A DNA stretch of 64,000 nt from Erodium maritimum (lineage: Eukaryota; Streptophyta; Magnoliopsida; Geraniales; Geraniaceae): NCBI GenBank assembly GCA_963921825.1, contig OY997592.1, positions 51,356,336 to 51,420,335 on the forward strand. Direction: 5' to 3'. Positions 1 through 11,640 of the stretch are shown one piece after another; within the stretch, counting starts at the first letter, position 1; every line of letters starts with the position of its first letter. The translations under genes and the position numbers were made by a program. The notes under the pieces were generated by a model. That model saw only the letters and a program-made list of their open reading frames with translations. It searched no databases and had not been told where the DNA came from.

Positions 1-2450
1 ATCTAAAATAGATGTATTTTATGTCCACATCAACACCCCACACTTAAGCTTTTCTCGCCCCGAGAAAATTAAACTAACAAAGCAGTAAGATATGTCCCGG
101 TTAAACCCCGAGGTTCACCCGATAGGAGGAGTCCGGGCCTCCTTTATTCAATCATGGTAAAATAAAGATGCAGCATGCAAAAAGGTTACGAAAAATTGGT
201 GATTTACGAGCCCAAGCACACAAATTGATCAAAAGGGTTTCCTCAAAGTTATCACATGCTAAAAATTCTTACACAGCTCAAAATAATGCATAAACCGATG
301 AACATACTGCATGTGAAGAGACTTGCAATAAAGCCTACTCAATTTAGTTTACAAACCTTCTGTTAACTTTGGCAAGTGTTCCTCTTTTCCCTATACACAG
401 TTCTTAGCGATTCATAAGCAAGCATTTTCAATCCCCTCTCCACTAATTATAAGGAATATAGGTAATCACGAATCACACAGGGCTTTAATTAGGCTTGTAA
501 TGATCGGCTAGGCATAGGGTATGGTAAGGTATATGAAAAGAAGCTCAACATATACATCTTGGCAAACATGCTTCAACTCACCTCCCAACAGTGTATCTCT
601 CGACCCATAACCCCCCACTTGTGCACTAAATACCCTTTTCACTTCTCTACACCCTTATGTATCCTTGTACACATCAATAAAGATATATATATATATTTTC
701 AATGACTTCTATTGCCTTTTCTTTCTACCCGTGCTAATTTTCAGCCTTACCCCTCACTTTTCTTTTTGCACAGAAGAGAGCTTTCATTTTTTTTCTCTCT
801 TATCTTTTAGAGGGAAGGCTGAGAGCACAAATATTACAATATACCCGGTACATTAACAAAATACTTATTTCTCCAGTCATTTAAATCTCATTCCCAACCA
901 CCAACCACAATATCCACACTCAAGAAGCACCTAAGCCAAGAAGTATGGGTTCAAATAAAACTGAGGATATTTAAATGAAATGAAGGGCACATAGGTTTGT
1001 AGTATTCAGATTAGAAACGAAAGGCCAAAGCTCAACATGGGTGACTAGTAGATAATCATATATTCATAAGTAGGAAATTTAGCACAAACGGTCCAAGAAT
1101 GGTCTATGATCATTTTATTAATCACCTAATTCCTTATTTTATTTCGCCTCGAGAGGATATCTGTGAAGTTCTAGACTCAGGTTACCATGTATAGGACTTA
1201 GAGGACTCAAGTACACATCAAAGTAACTGCCCAGAATGCAAACAAACGAGCACGCCTCACTACATGTGCTTACACAAGTCAATTCATTCATACTAAATCG
1301 ATGTAATCCTTTGAATTATGCAAGAAAAATGATCATGTCCAACATTCCAATCCTTGAAACCTTAAAATCATATGCACTAAGCTCAATAAACCACCAGAAA
1401 ATATTTTTTTGATTTTCGATATTTTTTTTTTGAAAATTTTGAAACACAATGATGCATGAAGCACACAATGCAAACACACTAAGATCTACGATCTCCCACC
1501 CCACACTTAAAATCTTGCACTGTCCCCAGTTCGACTTAATCATATACATGCTCCTAACCACATATAGGCAACCCGACACTTGTGTAGAACAATCAAGCAA
1601 ATCAGAGAACTAAGATGTATAACCTATCAACACAGCAAGTCGGGTGCTCAACACCCACCATAAAAAACATCAAAGTTCACAAGTAGATATTAAACAAAAT
1701 AAACAATAGAGGGATAAAGATACTGCCCCTTCACCTGTACTACTTTTTCCTGAATACTTGAAATTGCCTTTGTGCATGGTAGATGGAATACTACTCCGCC
1801 CAAGTGGGTTCTCGAGAACTCGGCGCTAACAAATATGACTCTAACCCTCAAGCTTCCATCCAGTATCACCAACTTGCACAAATAGTTAGAGAATAAGAGC
1901 AAGACATAACATATACAAAACAACGAGGGGTAGGAATATTGGGTTGCCTCCCAACAAGCGCATTTGTTTAACGTCGTTTGCTCGACAGGAAGGAGACTCA
2001 ATCAGGAGGCCTCCCACAAATCTCATACTTCCATTGCGTCCTTCTCTTTAAATATGAGTGAAAAACTAGGAGAAGAAACACAATGCAGTACAAAATTCTT
2101 TTCCTTGAGTTTTGTAAAAGTTCCAAACTCAAGGCTAACTTCATCAAGCTTGCCTTAACAGAATAATTATAATTTGGTTCATCTTGGCTCAACTTGATAG
2201 GGATATGAATCCCATTAAGCGGAAAATACTCATGACAGCGAGGGTCAAGAGCATCTACCACAATAGAGTAACATAAGCTCACAAACAGGGATTGGGGACT
2301 AGCAAATGTATCAACAAATTCATGCTTAATATTAACAACTCTACGCTCAACATTTAATTTAAAAATTAATGGGACGGGTTGAACATACAAAGTTGATTTA
2401 CTAGAATCAAAAAATGAATCTCCCACACCAAATGGAATTTCGACATCATT
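1..2450 (-). mobile_element. Decayed retroelement-like internal region (minus strand)
   Basis: No intact gene is visible. A minus-strand open stretch at about 2465-1998 has no recognised domain and runs on with stops to about 1930. Around 1938-1985 the text contains a gggttgcctcccaacaagcg type motif, and phrases such as ccccacacttaa recur near 35 and 1500. From memory these phrases are common in the long non-coding part between pol and the 3' LTR of large plant Ty3/gypsy elements. I saw no LTR boundary, primer site or reverse transcriptase. The family call is therefore inference; it could be another repeat. Confidence 0.35.
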
Positions 2451-2461
2451 CTCGATGTCTA

Positions 2462-2690
2462 GGAAAATTTACTAGGGTTACAAAATGTTGAAGAGCTAGG
2501 GTTTTAAAATGTTGAGGAACTAGGGTTTCGAAATGTCAGTTTAAAATTAGGGTTGGAAATTTTGGTGTTTCGAAATGTTGAAGAACTAGGGTTGGAAATA
2601 ACCATTATAGTCTAACTGATATGTTGAAGAAATAGGGTTCAAAATGTTGAAGAACATATGTGTGCTCTGTTTAAAGGGAAGTATAAAAAT
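2462..2690. repeat. Degenerate short tandem repeat (aaatgttgaagaactagggtt type)
   Basis: Variants of the unit aaatgttgaagaactagggtt occur about six times with irregular spacing. No coding potential is evident. The array separates the retroelement-like DNA from the MULE region. Confidence 0.45.
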
Positions 2691-3148
2691 TTATGAAATG
2701 TAAATTTAGACATTCTTTGGGAATTTTCTTGGTTGTGATTGTTGAATTTGGTGCATGTAGGGCTTGTGCATAAGCAATACAGATCTGCTTCAAACTATAT
2801 CAAATGTACTTGTTAATTTAGAAATAAAATAAATCTGGTTAGTTATGTAGTTAATTAGTGAAGTTGGTTTAAACATTGTGCTAAATATTATTTTTAATGG
2901 TTATTTCATCTTTTGTCTTAAAAAAATATGAAATTAACCAAGTTGTGTTAGGCAAGGATATGATTTGGTTGAGTTCTATGCTTGTGTTGAAAGTTAGTGG
3001 TCATTGGGTAAGAGACTTTGGAATCTTGTCTTAAATGTAGAGGAGGATGGATCTAATATGCATATCTGTAAAGAAGGAATGAAGTTATAATAGTACTGCC
3101 AATGCCCACATGTATTATCCTTCATTTCTTTTGCATACCAACTTTGAA

Positions 3149-3330
3149 TTACTATTGTTATCATCATTTTAAATAGCCTAATCATGTACTTATTGAAATG
3201 GAAGTTCTTTCTTTAAATAGCCTAAGTTATAATTACTATTGTTATCATCATTTTAAATAGCCTAAGTTCTTCTTTAAATTACTATTGTTATAATCATTTT
3301 AAATAGTCTAAATAATGATAGTACTGGCAA
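3149..3330. repeat. Imperfect tandem repeat upstream of the MULE gene
   Basis: The motif attactattgttatcatca followed by ttttaaatagcctaa appears three times, near 3149, 3233 and 3278. A second motif, atagtactgccaatgcccac, occurs at about 3090 and again, slightly changed, near 3317. The arrangement looks like local duplication in AT-rich DNA just before the transposase reading frame. Confidence 0.5.
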
Positions 3331-3420
3331 TGGCCACATGTAATATTGATTGTTATAAAATATTGCGATAAAAGTTTATGAATGCATAATTGTTAACTAT
3401 TGTGACATTGCTTGATGTAG

Positions 3421-4596
3421 ATGCTGCGACCACCGAAATTACCTATAAGACGTAGGTTGGTTGATGAGTCGATACATGATCAACCCGATGATGATGAGTT
3501 GATTGCTGAGGCTGAAATGGTTGACAAACAACTTGCTGGTATTGATGGAAATGGAGAGGATGAAATAGGTGTTCTGACTGCTAAAGATATAGGGTACGTT
3601 AATGATGAAGATCTTGATTTCTATGTTAGTGATGAAGATGTGGATTTCAATATAACTGATATGGAAGATTAAAGTGGAGATGAAGAGGCCGAAGCAAGTG
3701 GAGATGAAGAGGATGATTCTAGTGAGGATCTTTCTGCAGATTAGTGATGATGGATTAGGATGTGAAGTGGACACGGAGAATGAAGACGATTTCGAACCTG
3801 TACAATCTGGTTATAGGTCGGCCAAACTATGGGATATGAACTGTGAGCTGAAATCTATAAGGCTAGTAGTCGGGGACACATTCGAGATTGCTAAATGTTT
3901 TAGGGTAGTGTTACTAAACAATGCTGTTGAGAGGAATTTCTCATTCACATACACTCAGAATCGCAAGAGAGATGGCATCGGAGCTGTGTGCACAGAAGAT
4001 GGGTGTAAGTGGTACATATGGTGTAGTGTGATCAAAACCTTGGACTGTTGAAGAATTAAAACTTTCCGGGAGAAGCATACTTGCCAACCAAAGGAGTTGT
4101 GTCGTCGCAACATCACTGCCAAGGCACTTGCATACATGTAAGGATTTCAATATTTGCATGTTCAATAGGTATTTGTTGTTTACTGATTTTGATAATTTTT
4201 AGTTTGTATTTGTATTTTCACGTAGAATTAAAATTACCTAATGCAATTATTTCAAGTACTCCCACTATATAAAGACACATCCTAAAGTTGAGATGAGTTC
4301 ATTCCATGACGTCATTAAAGATGATTTGGGGATGGAGCTTCACCATGGGAAGTTGTACCGTATAGTGAAGCATAGAAGAGCAATTCACCATGAAGATGAA
4401 GGTTTGCACTATGGCGTGTTGAAGAAATATGGGGAGTTGTTAGTTAGGGCCAATCCAGATTCTATTTTCAAAGTTGTAACAGATGAGAAAGTGCCACCTA
4501 GGTTTAAAAGGTTATATGTGCAGAATGGTGCCCAAAAATCTTGATTCCTTAATGGATGTAGGCCGTTGATAGGTCTTGATGGATGTCATCTCAAAG
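3421..4596 (+). pseudogene. Mutator-like (MuDR) transposase, N-terminal half, disrupted
   Basis: This is the first half of a MULE transposase gene. Pieces in order are an acidic N-terminus (3421-3672), a MuDR-type DNA-binding segment with the plant-MULE pattern CKWYIWCS (to about 4051, then a TGA and continuation through HTCQ), and a segment containing FHDVIKDDLGMEL (about 4270-4544). It ends with GCRPLIGLDGCHLK, which carries the first Asp of the DDE triad. Decay is visible: the frame changes after 3672, a TGA follows the KTLDC segment, and another stop precedes FLNGCRP. An intron probably lies between about 4137 and 4260. The reading frame stops at the solo LTR inserted at 4597 and resumes at 7660. 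The gene cannot make functional transposase. Confidence 0.85.
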
Positions 4597-4786
4597 TGTA
4601 AAGACCGAGAAAATTTATTATTTAATTATTAAAGTTTAAACGTCGAGGTTAGAGAACGGTGTGAAAATTAAAGCGAATTTTGGATCAAGTTCAAAAAAAA
4701 AGGGGGTTCAGGCTCGGACCAGGCCCAGCGCGAAGGCCCAATCCCGGCTGGCCCGATCAGAGGCCCAAGCCAATGGAAGGCTTGGG

Positions 4787-4794
4787 TATAAAAG
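4787..4794 (+). promoter_or_regulatory. TATA box of LTR copy 1
   Basis: A tataaaag motif lies about 190 bp into the LTR. It is followed some 30-50 bp later by a CT-rich tract that resembles a plant 5' leader. Comparable TA-rich boxes occur in copy 2 (about 13926-13934, minus orientation) and copy 5 (about 47755-47766). This suggests it is the Pol II promoter of the element. Confidence 0.6.
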
Positions 4795-6589
4795 TCAAAA
4801 ATTTAGGTTTGAACCCTAATTTTTTTTGCAGCCACACTCTCTTCTCTCTGATTCCCGATCCCACCCGTCTCTCTCTCTCCCTTTTTCATCTTCTCCGGCG
4901 ACCCTCTCCCCGGCTCCGGCCACGTCGTCTCCCACCTCCCTCAACCTCACCGATAGCTTCTCTCCCTTCCCCGTCTCAGGCAGTCCGAGCCCGCCTCTCC
5001 CTCACCGTCCTCTGCCTCGTCTTCCCCGCGCGCGTCATCGCCATCGCCGTGAACGACCGGAGCCTGGCGTCGCCGTGCCCGTTCAGACAACATCGCCGGC
5101 GAGCTCCGCAGATCTGGGACGGCGACGTTGGCCTCGTCCGGATCTGAGGCGAGTTCGCCGTACCCAGCAGCTCGCGAGACGGCAACGACCCACCCCACCG
5201 TCGTCTTCTGCGTTTCCTACGGTGAGACTCTCACCCACGGGGTTTGGGTCGCCGGCGTCTTCGCTGGTGGCCGGACGGTCTAAAACCCGAGCTTTCTCTC
5301 CCCTTTATTCTGTTTCCGTGCCTTGTTTCGTTCGAGTTTTAGTGGATCTGGTTTGTTTTGTTGATCGGAAGTTGAAAGGACGTTGTCGGAACCGAAAAAT
5401 TAAGGAGAACGTTTTTTATTAAAAGAAAATGAAACGAAAACTGAGTTTAAAACGAAAATAAGATTTATTCAAAAAGGGTTAAGATCTGTTTTGATCAAAA
5501 GAACTGATTTTGGGCGTGTGGAATCGAAGTTGGAAAATAAATGTGAAAAGAAAACAATTTTCAAAAGGAAAGTAACAAAACCTCATTTGAAAAGAAAGAG
5601 GTATTAAAATGAAAAAGCAGTCTTAAGAAAAGGAAAAGAAAACGGTTTTAAATGGAAAGGTTAGGGTTTTAAAATGGAGAGAATTTAAAATCAATTTTGG
5701 TTTAAAAACGAGAATCAACTTGGAAATAAAACGGTTTTAATCAAAAAGGAAAACGAAACCAGAGTCAAGTCTATGGTTTTCTTGTTAAGGTTATTGGATC
5801 GAAACTGGATTGGGTTGGGAACCTGAACGTTTAAACTAGACGTTAAACGGATTTAAAATGGAATTTGAGCAGTTGAACGAATCTGGAACTCTAGTTAAAA
5901 TGGACTGCTAATTGGGTTTAAAAAGGAACAAAAGCGGACCGCTGAATCGGACCTCGTGCATTAGGACCGTGCCTCGCATGCACCGGTTTCGGTGCTCGGG
6001 TACTCAAACCCGATTCGCTGTGACCCCGCTTTTATCCCGCTCAAGTTTAAAGGACAACTGTCGGTTTTAAACTGGATTAATCGTGACCTTTAAATTAACC
6101 TGAGAACCGCCTCTAACTATGGCTTTCGTATTATCTTTAGCGTCTGGTTTCGATCGAAGTGAAGCCCGGAGGTAGCGAGCCAGAACGTCAGCAGCTAGGA
6201 AACGTAGCGGGTGCTCTTCAGTTGAGGTAGGGAAAAGTAGCCGGATCTCGGCCCTGACTGGGGAAAGTTAACAGTAGAATTGCTTGTGACACCGGGGTGT
6301 CGTGGGTTGAATAGGTTTATTTAAATATTAGAAAAGCATGTTACGGGATTGTAGCGTTTATTAGAAAGGCATGTTACGGGAACTTAGTAATTATTGGAAA
6401 GACATGTGACACTTAGTGGTGTCGTAGGAGTAGAGAACTTAGCGATAATTGTTTTACTGGAGGCATATGACCATGCCCGGAGGTTGATCGTGAACTTATC
6501 GATATTAGGAGTACTGGAGGCATATGACCATGCCCGGAGGTTGTTTGTGAAACTAGCGATCTTAGGACTGTTGGAGGCATGGTTTATGC

Positions 6590-6830
6590 CGGAGGTTGTT
6601 GTGCGTTATTTATTGTTGAGTTTGGGTGGCCTTGAGAGCCCGTGTTAATTATTGTTGAGTTTGGGTGGCCTTGAGAGCCCGTGTTAATTGTTGTCGAGTT
6701 TGGGTGGCCTTGAGAGTCGTGTTGGTTATTGCTGAGTCTTGGGTGGCCATGAGAGCCTGTGTTGTCGTTTCGGCGTTTTGGGTGGCCATGAGAGCCCGTG
6801 TTGTCGTTTCGGTGTTTGTTGGCCTTGAGT
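6590..6830. repeat. Minisatellite in LTR copy 1 (about 38-bp unit)
   Basis: Five or so units of the pattern gagtttgggtggccttgaga continued by gcccgtgttaattattgt lie head to tail. On the opposite strand the same unit reads as the catggccacccaagacacc arrays in copies 2, 3 and 4, so the array is shared by the LTR family. Confidence 0.75.
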
Positions 6831-6929
6831 GCCTGTGGAGTTGTCACCGGTGTCGTTACTGTCTGTTTGAACTTGTTTGTGATTGTGATTGGTTACTGGT
6901 TACTGGTGGAGGTTGTGTGGTGTAGCTAG

Positions 6930-7135
6930 CCTCCCGACTGGGATCGGGAGAAGCGGAGGGGTTGTGGGCTAGCTCCCCGACTGGGATCGGGGGAAGGACG
7001 CGCGTGTGTGGCTAACCACCCGACTGGAATCGGGTGAAGCGGAGAGGTTGTGGGTTAGCCTCCCGACTGGGATCGGGAGAAGTTGCGCGATAGGTCGACC
7101 GCCTGTACCGACTGGGATCGGAAAGGGCGAGAGAC
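6930..7135. repeat. Tandem repeat with internal dyads in LTR copy 1
   Basis: About five units of roughly 45 bp each contain cccgactgggatcggg, whose ends (cccga/tcggg) can pair. Spacer text includes gcggaggggttgtgggctag. Related but reduced units with ccgatccctatcagg lie in copy 4 near 44258-44390. Confidence 0.65.
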
Positions 7136-7365
7136 AAAGTTTGGTTACTGAGCAGCCGTTTTGCGATCCTTTGTGATCTTGTTTGGTATTGTGTGGTCAG
7201 TCGTGTCTTGGAGGAGGTCGTCGATCGTAGTGTGGGGTCTACATAACGTATCCGTGTGTTGAGTCAGTTGAGGAAAGTACTGGTCGTGTGTGTGTCTTTT
7301 GAGTCGTTTTTGGTGTCAATGGCATTGTCTGCTAATTATGCCGTAGTCAGTCTGTTATCCGTGGT

Positions 7366-7383
7366 GGTGAGCGAACGCTCACC
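7366..7383. other. Conserved hairpin in LTR copy 1
   Basis: The palindrome ggtgagcg-aa-cgctcacc has a perfect 8-bp stem. It sits 276 bp before the LTR end. The same palindrome (tt loop on the other strand) occurs at 11333-11350, 25651-25668, 27418-27435 and 43946-43963, always 270-277 bp from the GTGACA end. Immediately downstream on the LTR-sense strand is tgcttttcctacag. Confidence 0.75.
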
Positions 7384-7659
7384 CCTAGCTGCTTTTCCTA
7401 CAGGTACTGTTCGTGGGACGGACTAGGTGAGCTCTCGAAGCTTGTGGAGCTAGGAGCGGAGTCCGGGTTTTGTCCTTTGAGTCTAGTGACGGATACCTTG
7501 TACTTTTGTCCACGTGTTGGGACGTATTTTAAGCTGTAAATATTATTTTGTTGAACTAAACTGGTATTGTAAAGTGTTTTAATGGAAATGGTTTTAAAGT
7601 GTTTTCTTATTTTAAACGTTCGCGTCCCGAGTTCGGTTTACTGAAATTGGGGCGTGACA

Positions 7660-9379
7660 CAAAGCATATTATGGGGGTATCGTGTTATCAACAACTGCGA
7701 GGGATGCAAACGAAAATATGTTCCCACTAGCAATTGTAGTGGTTGAGCAGGAGACGATCGAAACATAGCGATGGTTTATGGACGAGTTCTTCGCTGATTT
7801 TGGAGCTATAGAGGACAAGAGTTGGGTATTCATGTCGGACAACCAGAAGGAATTATATTTATTTATATAATTATTCATTTTAATTTCAATCATAAAGAAA
7901 TAGAGTTATTGTAGGTGATAGTTCGTACGTATAATTAAGATAATATAGTAAAAAGTAACATTTAGTTTCTGCTAATTGGAAGCCATAATTATTCATTTCA
8001 ATTTGAATTATGTTATGCATATATTTGTGTATAATTATTTTTATTTGAATGCATTTGCAGGGATTAATTGAAGTTTTCATCAACAATCCATACGTGGAGC
8101 ATCGATATTGTATCCGCCATCTGTACTAGAATTGGTTCAAGTTGTTGAAGACCATTGAGGTAAAGAAATTGTTGTGGAAGTGCTCCCAGACCATAAGCGA
8201 AAAGGTGTTTGAGGAGACTATGGAAGAATTGAAGGACAAAAATGAGAAAGCTTATGCGTTGTTAAGGGAAAGGTCACCACATAATTGGGTGAAGGCTTTT
8301 TTAGTGATAGAGTTAAGTGTGGAGCCTAAACAAATAACATTAGTGAAACTTTCAATGCTTGGATTCTCAATGGAAGGGACAAACATATATTAACGATCCT
8401 CGAGTTCTACCGGCTGAAATTAATGAAGTGGTTTTCAACAAAATCAGCACTTGCAGATATTGAGGATGGTCAAGTGTGTCCAAGAATTAAGGAGAAAGTC
8501 CAGAAGGCGATTGAGCAAGCTAAGAAGTGTAAGGTTATTGTTAGTGGGAAAGGGGTATATGAAGTAAAGGATCGGTTCAAAGGTTACCAAGTAAACGTGG
8601 TTGAGGAGTGTTGCTCGTGTCTGAATTGGCAACTCGCCGGCCTTCCGTGCAAGCACGGTGTCGTTGTCATGAAACATTACAAAAAGGAGCCCTGGAGTAC
8701 GGTGCATCCTTGCTACTTCACTACGACATTCAAACAGATTTACGATGGTCAGATTTTTCCCATTGTAGGTATTAGTAAGTGTAAGAGCAAGAGATATTTG
8801 GACAACCTACTACCTCCAATTATTCGGAAACAGCCTGGCAGACCTTGTACAAGGCGATTCAGGGGATTCTTGGAGAACAATGGGAATAACCAAAAAAGGA
8901 CAACAAGGGATGTTGATGCCGCTAAGAAGAACCCGAGGTCTAGGAAAGGAATCGTGATCCATTGCAGTAAATGTGGTATGGGAGGACATAACAGGAGAAG
9001 CTGCACAACGAAATATTATGGTGAGAATAGTAGAGGAAAAGGTAATGGGGAGAACAGTAAAGGAACAAGTAATGCAGCTCCGCTAACTACCAACAGTTCA
9101 ACTATCACACCTGAATCTGGAAATGTGGTGGCTGGTGGGGTTGACAATGTACCAAGTGTGGTTGTCGGTATCTCGTATGCGGTAAGAGGTTATGAAGTTC
9201 ACATTCGATTCGTGCTACAAAAAAAAGGGCCTCAAGTTTGGCAAGAAAAGAGAAACACAAGCTTCAAAAAAGGCTCCAAAGAGCCCAATTGCGAGCTGCT
9301 AGAGAAGCTGAGGAAGGTGAACAACCTAGAGAAGCTCAAGATGCTTCCGATGCTGAAGAATCTGAAGATGGACATGTAG
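7660..9379 (+). pseudogene. Mutator-like (MuDR) transposase, C-terminal half with SWIM and CCHC zinc fingers
   Basis: The MULE frame resumes after the solo LTR with GGIVLSTTARDANENMFPLA, then FMSDNQK, which holds the second DDE Asp. A probable intron follows (about 7850-8060, ending ttgcag). Next comes GLIEVFINNPYVEHRYCIRHLY and a helical segment to about 8390. The last part (8423-9379) carries a SWIM finger (CCSCLNWQLAGLPCKH, about 8611-8658) and a CCHC knuckle (CSKCGMGGHNRRSC, about 8963-9004). Stops occur at ETIET, after RHLY and after TNIY, so the gene is dead. Domain order matches MuDR-type plant transposases. No terminal inverted repeats were identified. Confidence 0.85.
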
Positions 9380-9674
9380 CTCCAAATTCTCAAGAAGCTA
9401 CTGATGGAAGTAGCGATGAGGATTGTTTACCTGCGAATAACGACCCTTGGGATGAAGACATGAAGGATGCTTGGGTAGCAGCAATGGAAGATGAACCTCC
9501 CAATTTAGTGAGTTCTCCTCTTGCCGCGGAGATGGTAAACAACCCACCTGCCACAATTGGAGGTATGACCCTCAAACCAGTAAGCGAGAAATTTTGAAAA
9601 ACCACACTTAAATGACTTTAATAAATTTATATATGTCCCACATGTAAATTTAATGATTTCTCCTTCTGCATAAG

Positions 9675-9809
9675 AGGTTACCCTACCAGCCACAATTGGA
9701 GGTATGAATCTCAATCAAGTGACCGGGGAATTAGGGAGGATGACTCCAGCTAAACTTGCAAGAGCTGAAGAGAAAAGAAAGTACAGTTTGCTTGAAATGA
9801 TGTTGGTAT
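9675..9809 (+). pseudogene. Possible last exon of the MULE gene
   Basis: A short plus-strand segment reads PATIGGMNLNQVTGELGRM, then a basic stretch with LARAEEKRKYSLLEMM and a stop at about 9807. The phrase PATIGGM also ends the upstream reading frame near 9550-9570, so this looks like a duplicated or alternative C-terminal exon. The function is unknown and the assignment to the MULE is by position only. Confidence 0.4.
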
Positions 9810-9819
9810 GATTATTTGC

Positions 9820-10080
9820 AACTACTCAAGCTGAAATTTGACAGCTTTTGAAATGAAGCTGAAATTTGGTTTAAATGAAACTGAAATTTGGTTTAAATGA
9901 AGGTGAAATTTTACAGCTTTTGGAATTAAGCTAAAATTTGGTTTAAATGAAATTGAAATTTTACAGCTTTTGGAATGAAGCTGAAATTTGGATTAAATGA
10001 AACTGAAATTTGGTTTAAATGAAGGTGAAATTTTACATATTTTGGAATGATACTAAAATTTGTAAGACAATAGTGATGAA
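9820..10080. repeat. Tandem repeat of a gaagctgaaatttggtttaaat unit
   Basis: At least six imperfect copies of an approximately 22-bp unit (gaaactgaaatttggtttaa) are present. Some are fused to an acagcttttggaatg variant that gives a higher-order period of about 60 bp. The stretch from 10080 to 10325 is AT-rich without a recognisable gene. Confidence 0.7.
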
Positions 10081-10333
10081 CCTAAAATTTTATGTATCTA
10101 CTTGACAACTAATAGGGAGGATATGTATCTGGATTGAATTAGAAAACTATTTACAAGATATGAAAGATGATTTGAGGTGTGCATACCTGATGTGCTTCGC
10201 TGAAATTTACAGGCAGGAGCAAGGCTTTCATCATGGCAAACTCTCATGAAACGATGGAGTCAGAATGCAAGTTCATCTCAGCCAAATAATAGAGCAGTTT
10301 GAGGGATCCATGGTGTTGTGAGCTACTCCCAAC

Positions 10334-11029
10334 CAAGGTTGTAAAAAACGTTAGGCGCTAGTCGGGCGGTAAAGGGCGCTAGGCGCTAGGCGGGGATTAG
10401 TCGGAGATTAATCGGGAATTAATCGGATTATTATTTTTTTATTTTTTATTTTTTTATTAAATATATATATATAACATATATATATAATATATTATGAAAT
10501 AATACGGTATAAAATATACTATACAACATTAATTTTTTTGATAACATTGAACATTAATTTAATATAAATATTTTTGAAATAAATAATATAATCTTCCAAT
10601 TAATATGATCATAGGAACTGTAAATCCCCTTAAACAGTATGATCACATTATTCATGTTATGTTGATGATGATGTTATGATCTGGATTTTATTATTTATAT
10701 TAAAGTTAAAGTAAAAAAGTGATGTTTGGAATTCCAAGTCATTAATTAAAGAAGTAAAGTTGTTCCAAACTTATATTTTGAAGCGTGGTTTTCGTGCGAG
10801 AGAATAGATTGCGCAACTTTTAGAATTCTGCGCAATTTTATTTTATTTTACTTGACCGATTAATCGGATTTGGGCCGATTAATCGGTGACCCGTCCGATT
10901 ATTCGGCCCCAAACCGCCCAACAGCCCAAAACCGTCCAACAGCCCAAAATCGACCTAGTAGCAAAATTTTAGGTATCGGCACCCATTTTAGCGCCTAGGC
11001 GCCCCCAGACGGGGTTTTTTACAACTCTG
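10334..11029. mobile_element. Non-autonomous hAT-type element
   Basis: The 696-bp element starts caaggttgtaaaaaacg and ends ggttttttacaactctg. These are inverted repeats of about 17 bp with few mismatches. The flanks give an 8-bp duplication with one mismatch: ctcccaac (10326-10333) and ttcccaac (11030-11037). An 8-bp duplication with CA(G/A)-type ends is the hallmark of hAT elements. The subterminal DNA is full of cgattaatcgg and taggcgc motifs, possible transposase-binding repeats. The centre is AT-rich and has no transposase frame. Confidence 0.85.
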
Positions 11030-11640
11030 TTCCCAACCTTAGACCCAAGTAGGTGTTGGTAATGTCACGTCCCAATTTCAGTAAAACGAACTCGGGACGC
11101 GAACATTTAAAATAATAAACACTTTGAAACCTTTTCCAATTAAACATTTTAAAATACCAGTTTAGTTCAACAAAATAATATTTACAACTCAAAATCAGTC
11201 CCAACAAGTGGACAAAAACATGGTATACGTCGCTAGACTCAAATTAATCCAGAATCCCGCTTCTAGCTCTTCAAGCTTCAGAAGCTCACCTAGTCCAGCC
11301 TGCGAACGGTACCTGTAGGAAAAGCAGTTAGGGGTGAGCGTTCGCTCACCACCAAGGATAACAGACTGACTACGGCATAATTAGCAGACAATGTCGGTAA
11401 CACCAACACCAACTAAACACCGGGGAACACCATCCCCAACCCAAGTACTCCGACTGAACACACACCCACTATTACCTTCCTTGACCAACTCAACACCCTG
11501 ACACGTAAAGTAGACCCGACACAACGATCACGACCCCTCCCAAGGACTCAAAAGACCACCACGCAACACCCAAGATCACAAAGGATCTCACACCAAACAA
11601 GATCACAAAGGATCGCATACCAGCTGCCAACTGCTCAGTG

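Larger units (their letters stand above)
4597..7659 (+). mobile_element. Solo LTR, large-LTR family, copy 1 (plus orientation)
   Basis: The 3063-bp unit starts TGTAAAGACC and ends GGGGCGTGACA. It is bordered by an exact 5-bp target duplication, caaag (4592-4596 and 7660-7664). No primer site, polypurine tract or coding domain lies inside, so it is a solo LTR left by LTR-LTR recombination. Orientation comes from copy 3, where the GTGACA end abuts an initiator-Met-type primer site. Inside are a TATA box (4787-4794), a CT-rich leader, a cctacG|GTGAGA motif at 5221, two minisatellites (6590-6830 and 6930-7135), a hairpin at 7366-7383 and a pyrimidine-rich tract ending in AG at 7403. It interrupts the MULE DDE region. 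Confidence 0.88.

Noticed and set aside
4680..5422. Arg/Pro/Ser-rich frames (155 and 198 residues) near the start of LTR copy 1
   Set aside because: They overlap each other in different frames within a CT-rich leader downstream of a TATA box; they are a compositional effect.
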